From the NCBI GenBank assembly GCA_016745215.1, contig CP050890.1, positions 310,001 to 374,000 of the forward strand: 64,000 nucleotides of DNA, written 5' to 3'. This document shows, in pieces, positions 56,070-64,000 of this stretch (positions are counted from its first letter, which is position 1; the number at the start of each line of letters is the position of its first letter). The notes beneath the pieces are model-generated. The model worked only from the letters and a program-made list of their open reading frames with translations, searched no databases and was not told where the DNA came from. The DNA is from Thiohalocapsa sp. PB-PSB1 (GTDB lineage Bacteria; Pseudomonadota; Gammaproteobacteria; Chromatiales; Chromatiaceae). Both the position numbers and the translations under genes were made by a program.

Positions 56070-56705
56070 TTGGCATCATTGAGCTATTGGATCGGCATGA
56101 TGGGCATCACGGCGTTTGCCGTCACGGCAGTCCTGGTATTGGCGCCGCGCGGGATCGACCTGTTCAGCGCCGTTGTGTTGGGGATCATCACCGCCGTCGG
56201 CGGCGGCACCATCCGCGACCTGATCCTGGATGTGCCGGTGTTCTGGTCGCTGGATCTGAACTATCTTTGGGTCGCGATCGGCGCCAGCCTGATCACATTC
56301 TATGCCGATGCGCTGCTCACGCGCAGGGCGATCTTTCGCCTGATGCTGTATCTCGACGGGCTCGGTGCCGCTCTGTTCGCGATTCAAACCGTCGACAAGT
56401 GCTGGCGGCTGAACTTCGGTTTACCCCTGGTGCCGGTCATCCTCGGCATCGTCACTGCCATCGGAGGCGGACTGCTCCGAGACGTGCTTGCCGGCAGGCC
56501 GACGCTGTTCATGACGCGTGAATTGTACGCAACGCCGGTGCTGATCGGCTGTACTCTCTACGTGATGCTGTTGGCCTGGGTGCCGAACCAGGAATCCATC
56601 GGGGCACTCGCCTGCATCGCGCTGATCTTCGCGCTGCGTGCCGCCACCATTCACTGGAACCTGAGCGTGCCAAATTGGTTAATGACCAAGCCGAGGGCCG
56701 GCTGA
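56070..56705 (+). CDS. TRIC/UPF0126 family membrane protein
   Basis: The 211-residue product has about seven membrane helices in two related halves, each with the family glycine-rich motif: VVLGIITAVGGGTIRDLILD in the first and VILGIVTAIGGGLLRDVLAG in the second. Bacterial relatives form trimeric cation channels, and the family includes YicG. The start is TTG 56070; the alternatives are later ATGs inside the first helix. It follows the TAXI gene by 175 bp, and no functional link is evident. Confidence 0.9.
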   Translation: MASLSYWIGMMGITAFAVTAVLVLAPRGIDLFSAVVLGIITAVGGGTIRDLILDVPVFWSLDLNYLWVAIGASLITFYADALLTRRAIFRLMLYLDGLGAALFAIQTVDKCWRLNFGLPLVPVILGIVTAIGGGLLRDVLAGRPTLFMTRELYATPVLIGCTLYVMLLAWVPNQESIGALACIALIFALRAATIHWNLSVPNWLMTKPRAG

Positions 56706-56784
56706 GGCCGACGCCTTCGGCTCGACGCTCTGGTCTTGTCGAGATCCAGATGCAAGCTGCGCACGAGATCAACGCCTTCTCCCG

Positions 56785-56832
56785 AGGCGATTGCGGGAGA
56801 GAAACAGACCAACTGGCGCCGGATTCGCGCTC
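56785..56832. mobile_element. Family A element, left-end fragment
   Basis: AGGCGATTGCGGGAGAGAAA and CAGACCAACTGGCGCCGG match the left 45 bp of family A. The right end is missing. It lies between the TRIC gene and the uvrA stop. Confidence 0.8.
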
Positions 56833-56943
56833 CCGAGAACAAATGCAACGCGAGCATCAAGCATCGGAATCGGTGAATTGCTGCGCCCGCCCCGGTGCTG
56901 CCCCGACGTTTGAGGACCGGAGCTGCTGCGCTCAGCGGTTACC

Positions 56944-59769
<2,826 letters not shown>

Positions 59770-59904
59770 CGAGTTGGTGGTCCCCGGATTGATCGGTGCG
59801 GGAGATGGGATGCGGTTCGGCTTGGTGCATTAGAGTACAGCAGAACTGGCACCCTCGGCGGCGGGTCGACGGGTTTTGATCCGCATCCCTGGTTGCAGGG
59901 CGTA

Positions 59905-59940
59905 AGGCGATTGCCGGAGAGAAACCTACCAACTGGCGCC
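59905..59940. mobile_element. Family A element, left-end fragment
   Basis: AGGCGATTGCCGGAGAGAAA followed by CCTACCAACTGGCGCC matches the first 36 bp of family A; the element stops there and decayed coding sequence follows. Confidence 0.8.
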
Positions 59941-59943
59941 TTC

Positions 59944-60270
59944 CCGGCCGTGCTCGCAACCCGCGCCAGGGCGGCAAAATCACCCTCCTGCGCCATAAGC
60001 TCGGTACGAACTACCGCCATGTCAGCTTCGGCGATCCGCTGCAGCGCGACTTCGCCCGCACCGAGCCGAACGGCTTGCCGAGTGTTTTCATCCAGATCGG
60101 CGGGCGCCTGTACCCGGGCGAGCAAGCGCACCGCAACCGCTGCCCATTGTCAACCGCAGACACGCCTGCATGACCTGCTCGGCCAGGGCAATGTCGATGC
60201 GGGCTTGTTCGAACGACGAAAACAGTCTTGCTGCGCAGGCCAACTCGCCAGCTGCGCTCGGGTCGTCCTG
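59944..60270 (-). pseudogene. TolC-family outer-membrane efflux protein remnant
   Basis: The minus strand reads DDPSAAGELACAARLFSSFE and QARIDIALAEQVMQA in one frame (60267-60151) and, after a frameshift, DENTRQAVRLGAGEVALQRI, AEADMAVVRTELMAQEGDFA and ALARVASTAGK in another (60131-59944). The Ala/Glu-rich helices and the ELxAQxGDxxAL pattern resemble TolC-type proteins of cation-efflux systems. Both ends are missing. The family identity is moderately supported. Confidence 0.45.
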
Positions 60271-60290
60271 CATGGCTGACCAAGGGGTAT

Positions 60291-60837
60291 TCACCGCAGA
60301 GACGCAGAGTGCGCAGAGAGACCAAAGCACCTCGCCCGCAAGCGAACCTTTACCAACCGTGGCAGCCGCTCGACGTAGGAGCCCGCTTGCGGGCGACCCA
60401 GCAGGTAATGCTAGCGGATCGGACGCAAGCGCCACGCCTTTCCCGGGAGAAGGACGCTGTCTTCAAAGAAAGTAAGGATTCACCGCAGAGACGCAGAGTG
60501 CGCAGAGGGACCAAGGCACCTCGCCCGCAAGCGAACCTTTACCAGCCGTGGCAGCCGCTCGACGTAGGAGCCCGCTTGCGGGCGACCCAGCAGGTAATGC
60601 TAGCGGATCGGACGCAAGCGCCACGCCTTTCCCGGGAGAAGGACGCTGTCTTCAAAGAAAGTAAGGATTCACCGCAGAGACGCAGAGTGCGCAGAGGGAT
60701 CAAGGCACCTCGCCCGCAAGTGAACCTTTACCAGCCGTGGCAGCCGCTCGACGTAGGAGCCCGCTTGCGGGCGACCCAGCAGGTAATGCTAGCGAATCGG
60801 ACGCGAGCGCCACGCCTTTCCCGGGAGAAAGGCTGTA
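60291..60837. repeat. 189-bp tandem repeat (about 2.9 copies) of family E plus REP
   Basis: TCACCGCAGAGACGCAGAGT recurs at 60291, 60480 and 60669, a period of exactly 189 bp. Each unit continues through CCTCGCCCGCAAGCGAACC (or GTGAACC), GTAGGAGCCCGCTTGCGGGC and CCTTTCCCGGGAGAA. Units are nearly identical, so the duplication is recent. As in the 213-bp array the period is a multiple of three, which keeps an artefactual frame open from 60228 to 60857. Confidence 0.95.
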
Positions 60838-60978
60838 GGCCACTGTTTTCTCGATAAATGAACTGAAGATACCCCAGGGTGCAAACCGCCCAGCGCGACT
60901 TGATCGGGATCGGGATCGGGATCGAAAAGACATGACATCAGGGCGTGAGAAACCTGATGTTTCCTGGGCACCGCCTTC

Positions 60979-61135
60979 TAAGAAGCTGTTTGGAAACCCT
61001 TGAAAACCCCTGTCCCTGGGGTGTCATGGCCATCGTCAGTGGGCGAACGTCGCCGTTTCGGGCGACATTCAGCACTCGGACACCTGACCGGGGTCGCCTA
61101 AGTCATTGATACAGGAATTTCCAAACAGCTTCTAA
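60979..61135. mobile_element. MITE with perfect 16-bp inverted ends
   Basis: The ends are AGAAGCTGTTTGGAAA (60981-60996) and its exact complement TTTCCAAACAGCTTCT (61118-61133). TTCTAAGA occurs at both flanks, consistent with a target duplication of about 8 bp. The interior of about 120 bp encodes nothing. The related sequence at 23450-23470 is uninterrupted and shows the empty site. Confidence 0.85.
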
Positions 61136-61217
61136 GACGATGAATTAAACTTCGTTCTGGTCGAATAGCAGAACATTCTTTGCAGGCAGTACCCATCTGC
61201 GCCTTGCTCAAATCGCA

Positions 61218-61949
61218 ATGCCTGCTAAACTGTTCATATATTCAGAACACAAGAGCACATCCGCCGTGCCCTCCGTTTTCAGTGGTCTCATCACCTCCAA
61301 GACCCGCGTCGCCATCATCATGCGTCTGTTCCTGAACGCCGAGCGCGGCGCTTACCTGCGCGAACTGGCCACGGAGCTCGGGGTCTCTACCGGCCAGGTG
61401 AGCAGTGAACTCAAACAATTGACAGAAGCCGGCTTTCTGCGCGTGGAGCCGAAGGGCCGCCAGCATCGCTATCGAGCCAACCCTGAGCACGCCTTGTTTC
61501 CGGAGTTGCGCTCGATGGTCCAGAAGTCGCTCGGTATGGACCGTATCCTCGACAGCATCGTCGAGCGCCTCGGCGACCTGGAGCTGGCATTGCTGCTGGA
61601 TGACTATGCCGAGGGCAAGGACTCGGGCATTATCGACCTGCTGCTCGTCGGCGACATCGACGAGCGGCACCTGATCGATCTCGTACGCAAGACAGCCAAG
61701 TATATCGATCGGAAAATCAGAACGCTGTGCTTGACCCGCAGTGAATACGAGTCCCTGCGCCCAAAGCTGGAGCAGCGGCCCCAGTTGGTGCTTTGGCGCA
61801 ATAATGGAGATGCGGCACCTGACCGTTTCAACCCCGATCGATTCAATCAGGTAAAGGGTCCGCACCCAATCCCGCACGAACATCGGTCAAGCGATGGTGC
61901 CGCCCCCGGCGCGCCTGAAATGCCATTAATGAGGCAAATCGATGGCTGA
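61218..61949 (+). CDS. Winged-HTH regulator with a degenerate nucleotidyltransferase-like domain
   Basis: The product from the ATG at 61218 has 243 residues; GTG 61266 is an alternative start. Residues 35-100 form an ArsR/MarR-like winged helix (YLRELATELGVSTGQVSSEL, KQLTEAGFLRVEPKGRQHRY). Residues 110-190 resemble a minimal nucleotidyltransferase: ERLGDLELALLLDDYAEGKD then SGIIDLLLVGDIDERHL. The Gly-Ser pair and the first Asp of the D-x-D triad are lost, so it should be catalytically inactive. It overlaps the ABC permease gene by 8 bp, suggesting it regulates the export locus. Confidence 0.75.
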   Translation: MPAKLFIYSEHKSTSAVPSVFSGLITSKTRVAIIMRLFLNAERGAYLRELATELGVSTGQVSSELKQLTEAGFLRVEPKGRQHRYRANPEHALFPELRSMVQKSLGMDRILDSIVERLGDLELALLLDDYAEGKDSGIIDLLLVGDIDERHLIDLVRKTAKYIDRKIRTLCLTRSEYESLRPKLEQRPQLVLWRNNGDAAPDRFNPDRFNQVKGPHPIPHEHRSSDGAAPGAPEMPLMRQIDG

Positions 61950-62802
61950 TTCCAACGGCTTGCCGGTTACCCTATATACCCCGGATTCGTCGCTCGCCAG
62001 TCCGGCGACGCTGCTGCGGCAGATGCTCGGCGACCTCGCCGGGTCGCGGGAATTGGCCTGGCGGCTCGCCGTGCGCGATATCAGCGCCCAATACCGCCAA
62101 GCCATACTCGGCATCCTGTGGGCCTTCATCCTGCCTATCGCCAACACCCTGACGTGGATTTTCCTCAATGGCTCGGGGGTCGTGGCCGTCGGCGACACCG
62201 CGTTGCCCTACCCGATCTATGTCTTCACCGGCACCATGCTCTGGGCCATCTTCATGGATGCGCTGAACGCCCCGCTGCAGCAGACAACGGCCGCCAAGGC
62301 CATGCTGGCCAAGCTCAACTTTCCGCGCGAGGCGCTGATCCTCTCCGGAATCTATCAGACGCTCTTCAACGCCGGCATCAAGATCGCCCTGCTGCTCGCC
62401 GTCTTGCTCTGGCTTGGCGTCTATCCTGACTGGAGCCTGCTGTTGTTCCCGATCGGCATCCTGTCGCTGATCCTGGTCGGTACCGCCATCGGCTTGCTGC
62501 TCACCCCGGTCGGCATCCTCTACACCGACATCGGCCGCGGGCTACCTTTGGTGCTGCAGTTCCTGATGTACGTCACCCCGGTCGTCTTCCCGATGCCCAA
62601 GGAGGGCCTGGCCGCGACCTTATTCAACCTCAACCCGCTCACCTCGGTCATCGTCACCACGCGCGACTGGCTCACCGCCCAGCCGACGGGACTTCTTGGT
62701 GCTTTTCTGCTGGTCAACCTTGTCACGGTCGTGCTGCTGCTGGTCGTTTGGGTTGTCTATCGCTTGGCGATGCCGATCCTCATCGAGCGAATGAGCGCAT
62801 GA
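61942..62802 (+). CDS. ABC-2 type polysaccharide export permease (Wzm-like)
   Basis: The 286-residue product is an ABC-2 permease with six membrane helices, of the kind that exports O-antigen or capsule chains. It opens with a cytoplasmic segment ending SRELAWRLAVRDISAQYRQA (the coupling-helix-like region), then ILGILWAFILPIANTLTWIF, VFTGTMLWAIFMDALNAPLQ, AMLAKLNFPREALILSGIYQ and a late QFLMYVTPVVFPMPKEGL. It overlaps the upstream regulator by 8 bp and is followed, after about 520 bp, by the matching ATPase gene. Confidence 0.9.
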   Translation: MADSNGLPVTLYTPDSSLASPATLLRQMLGDLAGSRELAWRLAVRDISAQYRQAILGILWAFILPIANTLTWIFLNGSGVVAVGDTALPYPIYVFTGTMLWAIFMDALNAPLQQTTAAKAMLAKLNFPREALILSGIYQTLFNAGIKIALLLAVLLWLGVYPDWSLLLFPIGILSLILVGTAIGLLLTPVGILYTDIGRGLPLVLQFLMYVTPVVFPMPKEGLAATLFNLNPLTSVIVTTRDWLTAQPTGLLGAFLLVNLVTVVLLLVVWVVYRLAMPILIERMSA

Positions 62803-62911
62803 GGCAGATTGGGGAACCAACAGTTACAATCGAGCACTGTTCGCGGAGCCCGATCTGCGGCGGCTAACGAGCTCACCCGACCGTCAATATGCCCGCTCCG
62901 GAGAGACCCTG

Positions 62912-63127
62912 ATGGAAACCTGCATCGACAGAGACATCGCCCAAGGCAAAAAGCCTGGTGAGCAACGCGGCGAAGCCAAGATGCTTCTGCGCCGGATCGA
63001 GCGCAAGTGCGGCGATCCCCGCAGCGAGACGATTCATCAGCGCATGAGCAAAGCCGATTCCGCGACACCTTCGATAGGGTCCGAGCGGATTCTGGACGCA
63101 CCCAGCCCTGATGAGGTACCGCGTTGA
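62912..63127 (+). pseudogene. Rpn/DUF4351-type protein, C-terminal remnant
   Basis: The 71-codon frame reads RGEAKMLLRRIERKCGDPRS and ERILDAPSPDEV, matching the GEAKxLLRLLxRRFG ... RLLDAxxLDEV tail of DUF4351 domains in Rpn-like transposase/nuclease proteins. The nuclease part is absent, so this is a fragment. It interrupts the Wzm-Wzt gene pair. Confidence 0.6.
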
Positions 63128-63320
63128 TCCGGGCACGCAAGCAGCCTCATCCGGAACCCCTGAGCAATGCAAGTTGGGATGAGCCGGCACTGGTTGCCCA
63201 CCATGAGCAAAGCGCGACGTTTGACTTACCGGCTTCTTCAAGACACGCACAGACCAGCTTCAGGCCCTTATCGGGCCGAACAAACTCACATGCAGAGCCA
63301 TCGCTCTAAAGCCTCCTCCA

Positions 63321-64000
63321 ATGTCCGAAACCCTCATCACCGTCGACAGCATCTCCAAGAAATTCTGCCGCAGTCTGAAGAAATCGCTGTGGTACGGAAT
63401 GCAAGACCTTGGCAACGAGCTGATCGGCCGGCGTCACGGTGGCGATGGCGTGTTGCGTCCTGATGAGTTCTGGGCGGTCAAGGACATCGGCTTCGAGTTG
63501 AAACGAGGTGAATGCATGGGGCTGATCGGGCGAAACGGGGCGGGCAAGACGACCCTGCTGCGGATGCTCAATGGGCTCATCAAGCCGGATCAGGGGCGGA
63601 TCGAGCTGTGCGGGCGGGTAGGGGCCTTGATCGCGCTGGGGGCGGGGTTCAATCCGATCCTTACAGGGCGAGAAAATATCTATGTCAACGCCGCTATCTT
63701 GGGGCTCAGCAAGGCGGATGTCGATCGCAAGCTCGATGAGATCATCGATTTCGCAGAAATCGACGAGTTTATCGACATGCCGGTCCAAAGCTACAGCTCG
63801 GGAATGAACGTTCGGCTTGGCTTCTCGGTCGCGGCGATCCTCATTGAGCCGGACATCCTCTTCCTCGATGAAGTGCTGGCAGTGGGCGACATCGGCTTCA
63901 CCATCAAATGTCTCAACGTGATTCGTGGACTCACCCAGCGCTCGGCGGTTGTCTTCGTCTCGCACAACATGCAGTACATCTCGATCTTCTGTACGCGGGT
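63321..64000 (+). CDS. ABC transporter ATP-binding protein (Wzt-like), truncated by window end
   Basis: The frame from ATG 63321 is open to the window end (226 codons seen). The Walker A motif is GLIGRNGAGKTTLLRML (about residues 73-89), the signature SYSSGMNVRLGFSVA, and Walker B DILFLDEVLAVGD, with a SHNM switch histidine near the end. VGALIALGAGFNPILTGREN is characteristic of the polysaccharide-export (Wzt/TagH) group. An N-terminal insertion of about 25 residues (LWYGMQDLGNELIGRRHGG) is also usual in that group. It is the likely partner of the permease at 61942. Confidence 0.92.
   Translation, partial: MSETLITVDSISKKFCRSLKKSLWYGMQDLGNELIGRRHGGDGVLRPDEFWAVKDIGFELKRGECMGLIGRNGAGKTTLLRMLNGLIKPDQGRIELCGRVGALIALGAGFNPILTGRENIYVNAAILGLSKADVDRKLDEIIDFAEIDEFIDMPVQSYSSGMNVRLGFSVAAILIEPDILFLDEVLAVGDIGFTIKCLNVIRGLTQRSAVVFVSHNMQYISIFCTR

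Noticed and set aside
59770..59850. LexA box in front of uvrA
   Set aside because: Only one CTGTAC half-site is seen and the opposite half is not ACAG at the required spacing.
60228..60857. A 209-codon open frame across the 189-bp repeats
   Set aside because: Same artefact: the period is divisible by three and the translation is purely repetitive repeat DNA.

Overview
The window is chromosomal DNA, moderately GC-rich by eye, from a gammaproteobacterium. The gene families and their order fit the Chromatiales (purple sulfur bacteria and relatives): ribE-ribB-ribH-nusB-thiL-pgpA, rpsU-yqeY-dnaG-rpoD followed by tRNA-Ile2, TPP-riboswitch-thiC, folE2 plus a pteridine reductase, and malate synthase G. 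The order-level placement is inference. No prophage, integrase, CRISPR array or intact transposase was found. The accessory signal is a very heavy load of short non-coding repeats.

Layout. 1-9.3 kb: end of a DUF481 outer-membrane protein, then a minus-strand block reading ribE - ribB - ribH - nusB - thiL - pgpA - parC. It is split between ribE and ribB by about 1.7 kb of 213-bp tandem repeats. 9.6-14.5 kb: a type IV pilin with a sigma-54 promoter, followed by two large multi-membrane GT-C-like proteins (candidate pilin or surface glycosylation). 14.7-23.3 kb: Uma2 nuclease with a seven-residue repeat tail, malate synthase G, LOG-family protein, small lipoprotein, CBS protein, and TPP-riboswitch-controlled thiC. 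23.3-31.3 kb: a repeat-rich accessory stretch with a kaiC pseudogene, a secreted small protein whose N-terminus is a 15-bp repeat carrying seven in-frame ATGs, a di-haem cytochrome c peroxidase, a YqaA membrane protein, a lipoprotein and two glycosyltransferases. 31.3-48.5 kb: birA, M61 peptidase, SanA-like protein, FIST sensor, parE, xseB-ispA, folE2, a MidA-type methyltransferase, pteridine reductase, lipocalin, nei, folB, plsY and tsaD. 48.7-53.9 kb: macromolecular-synthesis operon rpsU-yqeY-dnaG-rpoD plus tRNA-Ile2. 54-59.8 kb: TAXI binding protein, TRIC-like membrane protein and uvrA. 59.8-64 kb: decayed DNA and repeats, then the start of a polysaccharide ABC export locus (HTH regulator, Wzm-type permease, Wzt-type ATPase cut by the window edge).

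Repeats. At least five dispersed families are visible. (A) An element of about 160 bp with roughly 32-bp imperfect terminal inverted repeats starting AGGCGATT; it has six near-full copies and two fragments. (B) A REP-like 21-bp inverted-repeat pair inside a 213-bp unit, arrayed in tandem at 6.8-8.5 kb and present singly elsewhere. (C) A GGTGCGGATGTCC element. (D) A TCGCTATCGGAATCGG element. (E) A CACCGCAGAGACGCAGAG element, partly inside a composite with GGGTGCTRCCT ends. A separate 155-bp MITE with perfect 16-bp ends sits inside one family-E copy. The most notable arrangement is family A in the rpsU-dnaG-rpoD operon. One copy abuts the rpsU stop codon and another abuts the dnaG stop codon, and each element's terminus supplies part of the stop codon. 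These are the same two junctions where E. coli uses a terminator and an mRNA-processing site. I did not find a convincing wholly new multi-gene system.
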